DNA from: Haemophilus parainfluenzae
GTDB lineage: Bacteria > Pseudomonadota > Gammaproteobacteria > Enterobacterales > Pasteurellaceae
Reading direction: 5' to 3'
DNA: 64,000 nt
Assembly (NCBI RefSeq): GCF_900638025.1
Contig: NZ_LR134481.1
Coordinates: forward strand, 496,001-560,000
Shown: positions 41,477 to 52,024 of the stretch, one piece after another
Position numbering within the stretch: the stretch's first letter is position 1
Layout of the letters: each line of letters opens with the position of its first letter
Notes under the pieces: model-generated
Seen by the model: the letters and a program-made list of their open reading frames with translations, nothing else
Databases searched by the model: none
What the model was told of the DNA's origin: nothing
Program-made: the position numbers and the translations under genes

Positions 41477-44059
41477 TTACAGCATTTTCTTCAATTGATA
41501 CAAATAAGCTAAGGCTTGTTTTGGACTTAATTCATCTGGATCAAGCTGCTCAATGGCTTCACGTAAAGCATCTGGCTCTGCTTCAAAAGCCAATTCACCT
41601 TGATATTGATTTAATGCTCTCAAATGTTGAATTTGTTGATCACCATTTTGTGCTGACAGTTTTTCTAATTGATGCAATTTTTGCTTCGCCAGTTTGATAA
41701 CGGATTGAGGCACACCAGCCAGTGCTGCAACAGCAAGACCATAACTTTTACTTGCAGCCCCGTCTTGAACCGCATGCATAAAGGCGATGGTATTGTTATG
41801 TTCTAATGCATCTAAATGAATATTAGCAATGCTTTCAATTTGTTCTGGCAGTGCGGTGAGTTCAAAATAATGGGTCGCAAATAACGTAAGTGAACGAGTT
41901 TTCTTCGCTAACCATTCGGCACAAGCCCAAGCTAAAGAAAGCCCATCATAAGTAGACGTACCTCGTCCAATTTCATCAATCAGAACCAAACTTTGCGAAG
42001 TGGCTTGATGAAGAATGTTCGCCATTTCGGTCATTTCCACCATAAATGTAGAACGACCGGATGCTAAATCATCAGAGGCGCCAATTCGAGTAAAAATCCG
42101 ATCAATTTGCCCGATAACCACGCTATCAGCCGGCACAAAACTGCCTATATACGCCATTAACGTAATTAAAGCCGTTTGACGCATATAGGTACTTTTACCG
42201 CCCATATTTGGGCCGGTAATAATTAATAAATGACGCTGCTGATTGAGATTCACAGGGTTAGCAATAAACGGGTCTTTTAAAACTTGTTCCACTACAGGAT
42301 GACGACCATTTTCAATTTTTATACCAATTTCATCACTAAATTGTGGTGCAACATAATTTAAGGTTTCTGCTCGCTCTGCGAGGTTAACTAACACATCCAA
42401 TTCAGATAATGCCAAGCTGGCTAACTGTAATTGACCTAAATGTGGCAACAATAAATCAAACAATTCATCATAAAGTTGCTTTTCTAAAGCAAGTGCCGCA
42501 CCTTTTGATTTTAAAACCTTATCTTCATATTCTTTTAATTCAGGAATAATGTAACGTTCGGCATTTTTTAATGTTTGACGGCGAACATAATGAATCGGTG
42601 CTTTATGGGCTTGTCCTTGGCTAATTTGAATGTAATAACCATGCACCGCATTAAAACCAATTTTTAAGGTATCAATACCTGTGCTTTCTCGTTCACGTTG
42701 TTCTAAATTTTCTAAATATTGCGTTGCGCCAGCGGAAAGGGTTCGCCATTCATCTAATTCTGGATTATAGCTTTCAGCAATGACGCCACCATCACGAATT
42801 AATAACGGAGGGGTTTCAATAATTGCTTTTTGAAGTAGCTCGATTTGCGCAGAAAAATCATCAATTTGCGCAGAAAGTGCGGTCAAATTTGACGATGTTT
42901 TTGTATAAATCAGCGATTTTATCGGTTCAATTTGTTCTAATGCAGTACGTAAACGCGTGAGATCTCGAGGACGTGCGGAACGCAGTGCTACACGAGCAAG
43001 AATCCGTTCCATATCACCCACTTGTTGCAAATAAGGCTGCAATTCGTGATATAAATCTTGATCAATAATTTCACCAATGGTTTTTTGGCGTTTTAATAGA
43101 ATGTCTGTTTGACGGATAGGTTGATGAATCCAACGTTTTAATAAACGGCTACCCATTGGCGTAACACATTTATCTAATACCGAAGCCAGCGTGTTTTCTG
43201 TGCCACCCGCAAGATTTTGAGTGAGTTCTAAATTTCGGCGTGTTGCGGCATCTAATTGAATATTATCGTTATTTTGAATAACACTGATGCTTTGAATATG
43301 TGGCAGAGAAGCACGTTGTGTTTCTTTCGCATATTGCAATAAACAACCTGCTGCTGCCAAGCCAAGAGGTGATTTTTCTACACCAAATGCACGTAAATCT
43401 TTCGTACCAAATTGACGATTAAGTTCTGAGATCGCGGTACTAAGTTCAAATTCCCAAATTGGGCGACGACGTAGACCTTTATAATGTTCGATAATGGCCA
43501 TTTCGGCAAAATCTTCACAATAAAGTAATTCTACCGGATTAATACGCTGTAATTCAGCTTGCAAGGCTTCTTTTGAATGAGGTTCACAAAGCTGGAAACG
43601 TCCAGATGTCATGTCTAATGTGGCTAGACCAAATTTTTCTTTTTCCTGATAAACCGCCACAATTAAGTTATCTTGGCGTTCTGGTAAAAGCGCTTCATCA
43701 CTCACTGTACCTGGTGTCACAATTCGTACAATTTTGCGTTCAACCGGCCCTTTTGATGTAGTGGGATCACCCACTTGCTCACAAATGGCTACAGGTTCAC
43801 CTAATTGCACTAATTTTGCTAAATAACCTTCTACCGCATGATAAGGCACGCCAGCCATAGGAATTGGATTACCTGCTGATTGTCCACGTTTCGTTAAAGA
43901 AATATCTAACAACGCCGCCGCTTTTTTTGCATCATCATAAAAAAGCTCATAAAAATCCCCCATTCGATAAAATAATAAAATGTCAGGATTTTCTGCTTTT
44001 AACTTGAGATATTGCTGCATCATCGGCGTATGTTGCTCGAAATTATCTTGTAAATTCAT
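41477..44059 (-). CDS. mutS: DNA mismatch repair protein MutS
   Basis: An 860-residue mismatch-recognition ATPase. The mismatch-reading Phe-X-Glu lies in [14 protein letters not shown] near the N-terminus. The Walker A loop is [15 protein letters not shown] and Walker B is [17 protein letters not shown] beta-clamp/dimer tail ends LKKML. The gene is full length, so no mutator defect is evident. Confidence 0.97.
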   Translation of the reverse strand: MNLQDNFEQHTPMMQQYLKLKAENPDILLFYRMGDFYELFYDDAKKAAALLDISLTKRGQSAGNPIPMAGVPYHAVEGYLAKLVQLGEPVAICEQVGDPTTSKGPVERKIVRIVTPGTVSDEALLPERQDNLIVAVYQEKEKFGLATLDMTSGRFQLCEPHSKEALQAELQRINPVELLYCEDFAEMAIIEHYKGLRRRPIWEFELSTAISELNRQFGTKDLRAFGVEKSPLGLAAAGCLLQYAKETQRASLPHIQSISVIQNNDNIQLDAATRRNLELTQNLAGGTENTLASVLDKCVTPMGSRLLKRWIHQPIRQTDILLKRQKTIGEIIDQDLYHELQPYLQQVGDMERILARVALRSARPRDLTRLRTALEQIEPIKSLIYTKTSSNLTALSAQIDDFSAQIELLQKAIIETPPLLIRDGGVIAESYNPELDEWRTLSAGATQYLENLEQRERESTGIDTLKIGFNAVHGYYIQISQGQAHKAPIHYVRRQTLKNAERYIIPELKEYEDKVLKSKGAALALEKQLYDELFDLLLPHLGQLQLASLALSELDVLVNLAERAETLNYVAPQFSDEIGIKIENGRHPVVEQVLKDPFIANPVNLNQQRHLLIITGPNMGGKSTYMRQTALITLMAYIGSFVPADSVVIGQIDRIFTRIGASDDLASGRSTFMVEMTEMANILHQATSQSLVLIDEIGRGTSTYDGLSLAWACAEWLAKKTRSLTLFATHYFELTALPEQIESIANIHLDALEHNNTIAFMHAVQDGAASKSYGLAVAALAGVPQSVIKLAKQKLHQLEKLSAQNGDQQIQHLRALNQYQGELAFEAEPDALREAIEQLDPDELSPKQALAYLYQLKKML

Positions 44060-44143
44060 GATGTTATCCAGTTTAAGTTTTTAACTTTTTGTCTAGCAAG
44101 TATAGGTTTTATGATAGAAGTAATGTGTTACTTTAAGCTGATT

Positions 44144-44860
44144 CTAATTTTCTACATCCACACTCAGTACTTCATCTTCTGTTTTTAACAGCGTATAGAC
44201 ATCTTTTAGCATTTCATTATCAATGTTGTAGCATCGCACTTGCAAGCGAACCTCGCCACTTGCTTGGTCTTTGACTGAGATATTTTCAATGCGGTAATCA
44301 TGTTTCAATAATAAATCTGTCACTTTACTGATGCCGTTAGCAGAACTCAGTTGAATGGCTAAACGAGTACGTTTTTTGTATTTTTTGCGGCGAACATAAC
44401 GTTGTACAATCGGACTAATACGGATGGCGATTAAAATCATTAAAGTAGCAATAATCGCATCAAAAATAAAACCCGCACCTGTTGCCACACCGATAGCCGC
44501 AGCTGCCCAAATAATGGCGGAAGTGGTTAAGCCTGAAATAGCATCATTTTTCTTGTGTAAAATTACCCCTGCGCCTAAAAAACCAATACCACTGATTACT
44601 TGTGCGGCAAGTCGCATAGGGTCAGTTCGGATATTATCTGAAACTTGCGCGTAATGTTCAGCAGCTTGAATGGAGACAATCGTGAGTACACAAGTCGTTA
44701 CCGCAATAATAGCACAAGTTTTGACACCAACCGGTTTGTGTTTAAGTTCTCGTTCTAAGCCAATAATCCCGCCAAGAACAAGTGCGAGTAGCATTTTTCC
44801 GAGAATAATTAAATAAGCCATTTGTTCAAAAATAGTTGAAAAAAGAGAGAGATTTTCCAT
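44144..44860 (-). CDS. MgtC/SapB family membrane protein
   Basis: A protein of about 238 residues with an N-terminal hydrophobic domain of four to five segments containing LVLGGIIGLERELKHKPVGVKT and SGIGFLGAGVILHKK, the MgtC signature, and a C-terminal ACT-like cytosolic domain. Relatives modulate membrane ATPase or magnesium physiology. The methionine at 44858-44860 and that at 44872 are both possible starts. No clear ribosome site separates them. Confidence 0.87.
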   Translation of the reverse strand: MENLSLFSTIFEQMAYLIILGKMLLALVLGGIIGLERELKHKPVGVKTCAIIAVTTCVLTIVSIQAAEHYAQVSDNIRTDPMRLAAQVISGIGFLGAGVILHKKNDAISGLTTSAIIWAAAAIGVATGAGFIFDAIIATLMILIAIRISPIVQRYVRRKKYKKRTRLAIQLSSANGISKVTDLLLKHDYRIENISVKDQASGEVRLQVRCYNIDNEMLKDVYTLLKTEDEVLSVDVEN

Positions 44861-44986
44861 ATTAATAATCAATATAAGTAAATAAAAATAGTACTTATTC
44901 TACCTGAAAAAAAGGCGTTAATGGGTAAATTTACTTTAATTATCGCCTTTCTGCTTGAAATTGAGTAAAATCTAAGGCTTTGAAAA

Positions 44987-46348
44987 ATGACGATAGCTGA
45001 GAATAAATTTATGCAAAAATCAACGCCGAATATTGGCTTTGTAAGTTTAGGTTGCCCTAAAAATTTAGTGGATTCAGAACGGATTTTGACCGAATTACGT
45101 ACTGACGGATATAACATTGTACCAAGTTATGAAAATGTAGATTTGGTGATTGTGAATACTTGCGGTTTTATTGATAGTGCTGTACAGGAATCCCTAGAAG
45201 CTATTGGCGAGGCGTTGGAAGAAAACGGACGTGTGATTGTGACTGGCTGCTTGGGTGCGAAAGAAGATCAAATTCGCCAAGTTCACCCGAAAGTATTGGA
45301 AGTGAGCGGTCCGCATAGTTATGAAGCAGTAATGGCTCAAGTACACAAGTATGTACCAAAGCCAGAGCATAATCCTTACACCAGCCTTGTACCAAAACAA
45401 GGAGTGAAATTAACACCAAAACACTATGCATATTTGAAAATCTCAGAAGGTTGTGATCATCGTTGTACATTCTGCATAATTCCTTCATTGCGTGGGGATT
45501 TAGAAAGCCGTTCTATCACGCAAGTATTGGATGAAGCAAAACGTCTTGCTGATGCGGGTGTGAAAGAGTTATTGGTAGTATCACAAGATACCTCTGCTTA
45601 TGCAATGGATACACAACGCAAAGAAGGTGGTGTAAAAACGGCTTTCTGGAATGGTATGCCAATTAAAAATGACTTAATGACCTTGTGTAAGCAGCTTGGT
45701 AAATTAGGCATTTGGGTACGTTTGCATTATGTTTATCCTTATCCACATGTAGATGATTTAATTCCATTAATGGCGGAAGGTTTATTGTTGCCTTATTTGG
45801 ATATTCCATTGCAACATGCGAGTCCAAAAATTTTAAAAGCAATGAAAAGACCAGGCAAAATTGACCGCACTTTAGAGCGCATCAAGCAATGGCGTGAGAT
45901 TTGTCCAGATTTAACTTTGCGTTCAACTTTTATCGTGGGCTTCCCGGGTGAAACAGAAGAAGATTTCCAAATGCTATTGGATTTCTTAAAAGAAGCACAA
46001 CTTGATCGCGTGGGCTGTTTCAAATTTAGCCCAGTAGAAGGTGCACCAGCTACTGAAATGGCTGACCAAGTGCCTGAAGAGGTAAAAGAAGAACGTTTCC
46101 ACCGCTTTATGCAGTTACAACAAGAAATTTCGGCTGAACGATTAAAGCAAAAAATTGGCCAAACGCTTGATGTAATCGTGGATGAAATTGATGACGAAGG
46201 TATTATCGGCCGTACAAAAGCTGATGCACCAGAAGTTGATGGCTTAGTTTATATTGAAAATCTAAGTGGCACGCCTGTAAAAGTAGGCGAAGTTATTAAA
46301 GTCACCATCACTCATTCAGATGAATATGATTTATGGGGAACCTGTTAA
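44987..46348 (+). CDS. rimO: Ribosomal protein S12 methylthiotransferase
   Basis: A 453-residue radical-SAM enzyme that methylthiolates Asp-88 of S12. The first cluster cysteines are in [24 protein letters not shown] and [10 protein letters not shown], and the radical-SAM CxxxCxxC is [13 protein letters not shown] domain ends the protein. The start could be the ATG at 44987 or a methionine eight codons on. It sits 39 bases before the N-glycosyltransferase in the same direction, as in Actinobacillus pleuropneumoniae. Confidence 0.96.
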   Translation: MTIAENKFMQKSTPNIGFVSLGCPKNLVDSERILTELRTDGYNIVPSYENVDLVIVNTCGFIDSAVQESLEAIGEALEENGRVIVTGCLGAKEDQIRQVHPKVLEVSGPHSYEAVMAQVHKYVPKPEHNPYTSLVPKQGVKLTPKHYAYLKISEGCDHRCTFCIIPSLRGDLESRSITQVLDEAKRLADAGVKELLVVSQDTSAYAMDTQRKEGGVKTAFWNGMPIKNDLMTLCKQLGKLGIWVRLHYVYPYPHVDDLIPLMAEGLLLPYLDIPLQHASPKILKAMKRPGKIDRTLERIKQWREICPDLTLRSTFIVGFPGETEEDFQMLLDFLKEAQLDRVGCFKFSPVEGAPATEMADQVPEEVKEERFHRFMQLQQEISAERLKQKIGQTLDVIVDEIDDEGIIGRTKADAPEVDGLVYIENLSGTPVKVGEVIKVTITHSDEYDLWGTC

Positions 46349-46387
46349 TTATGAATTTTATTTATTTTTTACTAAAGGAATTTAGAA

Positions 46388-48406
46388 ATGGCAGAAGCAC
46401 AAAAACAACCAAGTGTTATCCGTTTTGAACAGGAAGTAGCAGCAAAAAACTATGAATCAGCTTGCGTCGAATTGTTGGATATTTTAAACAAAATTGATAC
46501 TAATTTTGGTGGTATAGAAGGCATTGAAATTGATTATCCTAGCCAATTAAATGATGAATTAGTACAAGATAAAATTAAGCATTTTTGTACCCGTGTAGCG
46601 GTAGCAATGAGCGAGCTATTTTCTGATCCTAAATTAGATATTTCTGAAGGTGGGGCGCAACGTTTCTTTACCTTACAACGTTGGATTAATATGATTTTTG
46701 CGTCATCACCATTTGTGAATGCGGATCATGTTTTACAAGCTTATAACCGCAATCCAGATAAAACCAATTTATCCGATTTCCATTTAGATAATACGAGATC
46801 ATCATTAATTAAATTCTGTATTTTCTATCTGCCAGAATCTAATGTGAATGTTAATCTTGATGCTTTATGGAATTTAGATCCAGAGTTATGCGCATCGCTT
46901 TGTTTTGCGTTGCAATCACCACGTTTTATTGGTACAGAACAATCGTTTTCTAAGCGTGGTACGCTTTTACAATGGTTCCCTGAAAAATTAGCGACGATTG
47001 AAAACTTAAATAATGTGCCAAGTGCAATTTCACACGATGTGTATATGCATTGCAGCTACGATATTGCTGAAAATAAACACTGGGTGAAAAAAGCATTAAA
47101 CCAAGTCATTCGTCGTCATTTATTGCAAGGTGGATGGACTGACCGCGATGTCACGAAATTAGGTGAGCGTAATGGCAAACCTGTCATGGTTGTATTATTG
47201 GAGCATTTCCATTCATCTCATTCAATTTACCGTACGCATTCTACTTCAATGATTGCCGCGCGTGAGCTTTTTCATTTAATTGGTGTGGGTAATGAAGCTG
47301 TAGATGCAGCAGGCCAAGCGGTGTTTGATGAATTCCATTTATTAAAAGGTGATAATATTTTTGGTAAATTGAATGAATTAAAAGAGATTTGTGAAAAAAA
47401 TGGTGCAGCCGTTCTTTATATGCCAAGTATTGGGATGGATTTAACCACCATTTTTGCAAGTAACACGCGTCTTGCGCCGGTTCAAGTGATTGCTTTAGGC
47501 CACCCTGCTACGACACATTCTGATTTTATTGAATATGTGATTGTAGAAGATGATTATGTGGGGTCTGAAAAATGCTTCAGTGAGCAATTATTGCGTTTAC
47601 CAAAAGATGCTCTGCCTTATGTGCCTTCAGCGCTTGCGCCACAATATGTAGAATATCGCTTACGTGAAAATCCTGAAGTCGTAAATATTGGTATTGCTTC
47701 TACCATAATGAAGCTTAACCCCTATTTCTTGGCGGCATTAAAGGCTATTCGTGATCGTGCGAATGTTAAGGTTCATTTCCACTTTGCTTTAGGTCAATCC
47801 AGTGGTGTGACACATCCTTACGTTGAGCGTTTTATTAAATCTTATTTAGGCAATGATGCGACAGCTCATCCACATGCACCTTATGATCAATATCTTCGTA
47901 TTTTGCATAACTGCGATATGATGGTAAACCCATTCCCATTCGGTAACACGAATGGCATTATTGATATGGTGACATTAGGTTTAGTGGGGGTATGTAAAAC
48001 CGGTGCAGAAGTCCATGAACATATTGATGAAGGGTTATTTAAACGTTTAGGTTTACCGGAATGGTTAATTGCAAATACGGTAGATGAATATGTTGAACGT
48101 GCTATTCGTTTAGCAGAAAACCATCAAGAACGTTTAGAACTTCGCCGTCATATCATTGAAAATAATGGCTTACAAACCTTATTTACAGGCGATCCAAGCC
48201 CAATGGGTAAAGTGTTACTTGAAAAATTTGAGGAATGGAAAGCAGCAAATTTAGCTGAAAAGCCAAAGAAAAAAGTGACTAAATCGACAACCATAAAAGA
48301 GAAGACTACAAAGTCTACTACGACAAAGAAAAGTGCGGTCAAATCTGAAGCTAAAACAAAGCCGAAAAAAACGGTAAAGAAAACCACGAAAAAAGCAGAT
48401 AAATAA
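46388..48406 (+). CDS. ngt: Cytoplasmic N-glycosyltransferase (HMW1C/NGT family, GT41)
   Basis: A 672-residue GT41 enzyme that attaches a hexose to asparagine in N-X-S/T sequons of adhesins, using nucleotide sugar in the cytoplasm. An N-terminal all-alpha domain leads into the GT-B fold; VLLEHFHSSHSIYRTHS, HFALGQSSGVTHPYVERF and GNTNGIIDMVTLGLVGVCK are characteristic. It is about 50 residues longer than the A. pleuropneumoniae enzyme. The excess is a tail from about residue 626 made almost only of Lys, Thr, Ser and Ala (KKKVTKSTTIKEKTTKSTTT and on), which includes an uptake core near 48335. No HMW1A/HMW1B adhesin genes are adjacent and no agt follows. A terminator closes the rimO-ngt unit. 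Confidence 0.9.
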   Translation: MAEAQKQPSVIRFEQEVAAKNYESACVELLDILNKIDTNFGGIEGIEIDYPSQLNDELVQDKIKHFCTRVAVAMSELFSDPKLDISEGGAQRFFTLQRWINMIFASSPFVNADHVLQAYNRNPDKTNLSDFHLDNTRSSLIKFCIFYLPESNVNVNLDALWNLDPELCASLCFALQSPRFIGTEQSFSKRGTLLQWFPEKLATIENLNNVPSAISHDVYMHCSYDIAENKHWVKKALNQVIRRHLLQGGWTDRDVTKLGERNGKPVMVVLLEHFHSSHSIYRTHSTSMIAARELFHLIGVGNEAVDAAGQAVFDEFHLLKGDNIFGKLNELKEICEKNGAAVLYMPSIGMDLTTIFASNTRLAPVQVIALGHPATTHSDFIEYVIVEDDYVGSEKCFSEQLLRLPKDALPYVPSALAPQYVEYRLRENPEVVNIGIASTIMKLNPYFLAALKAIRDRANVKVHFHFALGQSSGVTHPYVERFIKSYLGNDATAHPHAPYDQYLRILHNCDMMVNPFPFGNTNGIIDMVTLGLVGVCKTGAEVHEHIDEGLFKRLGLPEWLIANTVDEYVERAIRLAENHQERLELRRHIIENNGLQTLFTGDPSPMGKVLLEKFEEWKAANLAEKPKKKVTKSTTIKEKTTKSTTTKKSAVKSEAKTKPKKTVKKTTKKADK

Positions 48407-48412
48407 TCAATA

Positions 48413-48434
48413 AATCCCCGAAAGGGGATTTTTT
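48413..48434 (+). terminator. Intrinsic terminator after ngt
   Basis: AATCCCC-GAAA-GGGGATT followed by TTTT, a compact tetraloop hairpin. Confidence 0.92.
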
Positions 48435-48544
48435 ATTGAGAAAAATTAAACAAAGCCTCATTTTTTCTAAAAAAGCTTGATTTTGTAGCATAAAGCCTGT
48501 AATTAATAGACCCATTCAACACAACATAAAATAAGGAAAAACTC

Positions 48545-49660
48545 ATGAAAAACGTCGGTTTTATCGGTTGGCGCGGAATGGTCGGTTCCGTATTAATGGA
48601 TCGTATGGTGCAAGAGCAAGATTTTGCCAATATTAATCCAGTTTTCTTCACCACGTCTCAAGCAGGTCAAAAAGCCCCTGTGTTTGTAGGAAAAGAGGCG
48701 GGTGAACTTAAAAATGCATTCGACATTGAAGAACTTAAAAAATTAGATATTATCGTGACCTGCCAAGGTGGCGACTATACCAATGAAGTCTATCCAAAAT
48801 TAAAAGCAACAGGTTGGGATGGTTATTGGGTTGATGCAGCGTCTGCACTACGTATGAAAGATGATGCGATTATCGTGCTTGATCCGGTAAACCAACACGT
48901 GATTTCTGAAGGCTTGAAAAAAGGCATTAAAACTTTTGTGGGTGGTAATTGTACTGTAAGCTTAATGTTGATGGCTATCGGTGGTTTGTTTGAAAAAGAT
49001 TTAGTGGAATGGGTATCTGTTGCAACTTACCAAGCGGCTTCAGGTGCGGGCGCAAAAAATATGCGTGAATTGATTTCACAAATGGGCTTATTAGAACAAT
49101 CGGTTTCAAGTGAATTAAAAGATCCTGCTTCGTCAATTTTAGATATTGAACGTAAAGTGACGGCAGAAATGCGTTCTGATAACTTCCCAACTGATAACTT
49201 CGGTGCAGCATTGGGTGGTAGCTTAATCCCTTGGATTGACAAACTTCTCCCTGAAACAGGACAAACTAAAGAAGAATGGAAAGGCTATGCAGAAACCAAC
49301 AAAATCTTAGGTTTAAGCGACAATCCAATTCCTGTTGATGGTTTATGTGTGCGTATCGGTGCATTACGCTGCCACAGCCAAGCATTCACCATCAAACTGA
49401 AAAAAGACTTACCGTTAGAAGAAATCGAACAAATTTTAGCGTCTCACAACGAATGGGTGAAAGTAATTCCAAATGACAAAGAAACCACATTACGAGAATT
49501 AACTCCAGCTAAAGTAACAGGTACATTAAGTGTACCGGTTGGTCGTTTACGTAAATTGGCAATGGGTCCGGAATACTTAGCGGCATTCACTGTAGGTGAC
49601 CAATTATTATGGGGTGCTGCAGAGCCAGTTCGTCGTATCTTAAAACAATTGGTGGCATAA
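48545..49660 (+). CDS. asd: Aspartate-semialdehyde dehydrogenase
   Basis: A 371-residue NADPH enzyme in lysine, methionine, threonine and diaminopimelate synthesis. The nucleotide loop is [15 protein letters not shown] and the catalytic cysteine is in [14 protein letters not shown]. Length fits the gamma-proteobacterial form. Confidence 0.97.
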   Translation: MKNVGFIGWRGMVGSVLMDRMVQEQDFANINPVFFTTSQAGQKAPVFVGKEAGELKNAFDIEELKKLDIIVTCQGGDYTNEVYPKLKATGWDGYWVDAASALRMKDDAIIVLDPVNQHVISEGLKKGIKTFVGGNCTVSLMLMAIGGLFEKDLVEWVSVATYQAASGAGAKNMRELISQMGLLEQSVSSELKDPASSILDIERKVTAEMRSDNFPTDNFGAALGGSLIPWIDKLLPETGQTKEEWKGYAETNKILGLSDNPIPVDGLCVRIGALRCHSQAFTIKLKKDLPLEEIEQILASHNEWVKVIPNDKETTLRELTPAKVTGTLSVPVGRLRKLAMGPEYLAAFTVGDQLLWGAAEPVRRILKQLVA

Positions 49661-49675
49661 GTTTACTTTCACTAC

Positions 49676-49702
49676 AAAGGGCGTATTTACTACGCCCTTT
49701 TC
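49676..49702 (+). terminator. Intrinsic terminator after asd
   Basis: AAAGGGCGTA (49676-49685) and TACGCCCTTT (49691-49700) with a 5-base loop and T-run. It ends only 12 bases before the lipase start. Confidence 0.88.
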
Positions 49703-49713
49703 ATTGGAAAATT

Positions 49714-50649
49714 ATGATCAGAGAACCTCATTTTCATCAATTTGCTCTTGCTGAGTTATTGCCTTTTTTTGAGCAATTTCCGACACAATATCTTTCTGGC
49801 GAACGAAATATCAAATTGGCTTATCGTCATTTGGTTCAGCCTGAAAGAGCGGTCAGAAAATTGATGATTTTGGTGAATGGTCGAGCAGAAAATATGCTGA
49901 AATGGACTGAGTTGGCTTATGACTTTTACCAACAAGGTTATGATGTTTTGCTTTTCGATCACCGAGGACAAGGTTATTCACAGCGTATTATTCCTCAAAA
50001 AGGGCATTTAGATGAGTTTCGTTTTTATATTGATGATATGGAAAAAATCATTGAAAAAACGACCGCACTTTATGCTTATCAAGCGCAATATATTCTCGCA
50101 CACTCCCTCGGCGCTTTGATTTCTACCTATTATCTAGCCAATTACGATCATCATATTAAAAAGGCTGTGCTTTCTTCGCCTTTCTTTGGCGTTCCCATGA
50201 AACATCCGTTACGAGATGAAATCATCATTGCAACGATGATGGCATTTGGTCAAGGTCATCGCTATGTTTTTGGCAAAGGACATTACAAACCGGCAGATTT
50301 AAACCTTAATGAACTTAGCCATTCTAAAACGCGAATGAAATGGATGAACCGAGTTAATCGAAAACGCGATGCTATTCACTTAGGTGGCCCGACTTTCCGT
50401 TGGGTACATTTGTGTTTAAATGCAATCAAAGCGCTCCCTAAAATCATTCCAAGAGTGGAAACACCCGTGCTTATTTTACAAGCGGAAAAGGAAAAAATTG
50501 TAGATAACAAAAATCTTGAAAAATTGACCGCACTTTTTCCGTATGCAGAATCCATGCTTGTACCTCAAGCAAAACATGAAATCCTTTTTGAAAAGGATAA
50601 CGTGAGAAAAGCCGTGCTTGAACGCGTTAATCAATTTCTTCATTCTTAA
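49714..50649 (+). CDS. pldB: Alpha/beta-hydrolase, PldB-like lysophospholipase
   Basis: A 311-residue serine hydrolase resembling lysophospholipase L2. The oxyanion region is LMILVNGRAENMLKW, DHRGQGYSQR follows, the nucleophile serine is in ILAHSLGALIS and the catalytic histidine in QAKHEILFE. The start ATG 49714 is chosen because the upstream frame runs through the asd terminator. Two uptake cores lie in the coding region and both encode TAL. The substrate is inferred. Confidence 0.82.
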   Translation: MIREPHFHQFALAELLPFFEQFPTQYLSGERNIKLAYRHLVQPERAVRKLMILVNGRAENMLKWTELAYDFYQQGYDVLLFDHRGQGYSQRIIPQKGHLDEFRFYIDDMEKIIEKTTALYAYQAQYILAHSLGALISTYYLANYDHHIKKAVLSSPFFGVPMKHPLRDEIIIATMMAFGQGHRYVFGKGHYKPADLNLNELSHSKTRMKWMNRVNRKRDAIHLGGPTFRWVHLCLNAIKALPKIIPRVETPVLILQAEKEKIVDNKNLEKLTALFPYAESMLVPQAKHEILFEKDNVRKAVLERVNQFLHS

Positions 50650-50673
50650 ATTTTCCTAATTAGATTAAATACA

Positions 50674-50707
50674 AAACATTATATATTGATTTATATAATG
50701 TTTTTTT
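50674..50707 (+). terminator. Intrinsic terminator after the lipase gene
   Basis: AAACATTATATA (50674-50685) and TATATAATGTTT (50692-50703), followed by a T-run. Confidence 0.85.
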
Positions 50708-50835
50708 ATTTTTATATCATGAGTGTTTAGCCTTTTATTGAGCAAGATCATAGTTTCTTTCTCACTATATGCCTACAATCCATAATACTTATTTGTAGTT
50801 ATGTTTTTTTTGTCGTTTATATAGTTGGAGTGTCT

Positions 50836-51249
50836 ATGTCAAAAATGAAGAAAATCATCACCGCACTTTGCTTGGCGGGTGTCGGCGCTGTGGCATTGTG
50901 GGGAACGCAGTGGGTTATGCATATGGAATGATATGAAAGCCAACGATTCAGAAACCTGTCGTAGCTGCCACAGTTTTGATGCAATGGAGCTTTCAAAACA
51001 AACTAAATTAGCAAAACAAACTCATACAGATGCTCAAACAAATGGCCAAACCTGTATTGATTGTCATAAGGGTATTGTTCACTTCCTTCCTGAAGTGCAT
51101 GGCGATCAAAATGCGCAAAAATCCTCTGCCGTGCAAGGTAGCACTCTCTCTGATGGTTCAGCTATTTTTGCCACTGAAATGGTGAAAGCGACTAATGATA
51201 AAGGAAATGAGGTTCGCCTCATGCCTTATGCAGAATTAATGCAATGGAA
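50836..51249 (+). pseudogene. torY: torY remnant (NapC/NirT-type cytochrome c)
   Basis: From ATG 50836 the frame reads MSKMKKIITALCLAGVGAVA, a membrane anchor, and stops at 50931. In the next frame the text continues WNDMKANDSETCRSCHSFDAME and QTCIDCHKGIVHFLPEVHGD, heme sites 3 and 4 of a NapC-type tetraheme domain, and goes on to LMPYAELMQWK, part of the C-terminal region of TorC/TorY. Hemes 1 and 2 and the intervening residues are missing. A large internal deletion with a frame change has destroyed the gene. Confidence 0.82.
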
Positions 51250-51417
51250 AGTAAGGCCTTCCAACAACCAGATGTGGTGATTGTGAATGAAGTAAACTGG
51301 ACGCCAACTGCGCGCATGGCAGATATTGTATTACCAGCAACTACCAGTTATGAACGTAATTCAAACAACCTAAACAGGCTGTGTAAAACCAATAAAAAAC
51401 GACCGTACTTTGATTGA
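51250..51417 (+). pseudogene. torZ: torZ remnant (molybdopterin N/S-oxide reductase)
   Basis: In the frame starting at 51241 the DNA reads KAFQQPDVVIVNEVNWTPTA then RMADIVLPATTSYERN, a conserved piece of the bis-MGD reductases BisC/TorZ/TorA. It then loses similarity and stops at 51415-51417. It is joined directly to the torY remnant, so one deletion probably removed the end of torY and most of torZ. Only about 45 of some 800 codons remain. Confidence 0.82.
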
Positions 51418-51442
51418 TAGGATCAAAGTGCGGTCTTATTTT
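51401..51442. terminator. Inverted uptake-sequence terminator
   Basis: GACCGTACTTTGAT (51401-51414) and ATCAAAGTGCGGTC (51422-51435), followed by TTATTTTT. The left arm has one change from the perfect uptake core. Confidence 0.82.
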
Positions 51443-51475
51443 TAGTTGTTTTTTCTTGTTATTGTCAGCTCGTTA

Positions 51476-51892
51476 CTATGCTTTGTGCATATTTCTCAGC
51501 AAAGCAATTTCCCGCTCTAAGCCTAGAATAATTTTATCTTTTTGTGCCAATAGCTCGTCTTTATGAGAAATAATTAATTGCAATTGTTGAATGGCTTTTT
51601 CTAAATTATCATTACCAACAGCGAATAAGAAATTATTTGAATTATTTGAATTTGTTGATTCTGTGACTGAATTATTAAAATAAACTTTTTCAGTTTCCCC
51701 ATAAGAAAGCAGTTCGCAAATATCCATATCAAACACTTCAGAAATTTGCTCCAAACGTGGCAGATTTGAACGCACTTCACCTCGTTCAATTTTGGCATAA
51801 CCGGTCACCGACATGCCTAATTTATCCGCCATATTTTCTTGAGATAATTGGTGTTGTTCACGTAATTGACGAATTTTTTCATTAATTTTCAT
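51476..51892 (-). CDS. XRE-family helix-turn-helix regulator
   Basis: A 138-residue DNA-binding protein. Residues 1-65 form a Cro/CI-type HTH (KIRQLREQHQLSQENMADKL, then GYAKIERGE). An Asn/Ser-rich linker (TNSNNSNN) leads to a C-terminal coiled coil with repeated DELLAQKDKIILGLEREIALL, probably for dimerisation. No peptidase or ligand domain is seen. It is divergent from the surface lipoprotein gene with 132 bases between, so it most likely controls that gene and itself. Confidence 0.85.
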   Translation of the reverse strand: MKINEKIRQLREQHQLSQENMADKLGMSVTGYAKIERGEVRSNLPRLEQISEVFDMDICELLSYGETEKVYFNNSVTESTNSNNSNNFLFAVGNDNLEKAIQQLQLIISHKDELLAQKDKIILGLEREIALLRNMHKA

Positions 51893-51954
51893 ATTCTACT
51901 CTCGCAGTGCAAATAGCTACCGCAACTCGGTAACCTTCTGTAATTGTTGGTTAA

Positions 51955-51983
51955 TTGTACACAAATTAGCGAAAAATTATAAT
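51955..51983 (+). promoter_or_regulatory. Strong promoter of the surface lipoprotein gene with a candidate operator
   Basis: TTGTAC (51955-51960), 17 bases, then a perfect TATAAT (51978-51983), 42 bases before the lipoprotein start. The -35 lies in the imperfect palindrome TTAATTGTACACAAATTA (51951-51968), a plausible operator for the divergent XRE regulator. Confidence 0.65.
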
Positions 51984-52024
51984 TCTTTTGCTTTTTAATC
52001 CCTAAATAATTTAAGGAATCCCGT

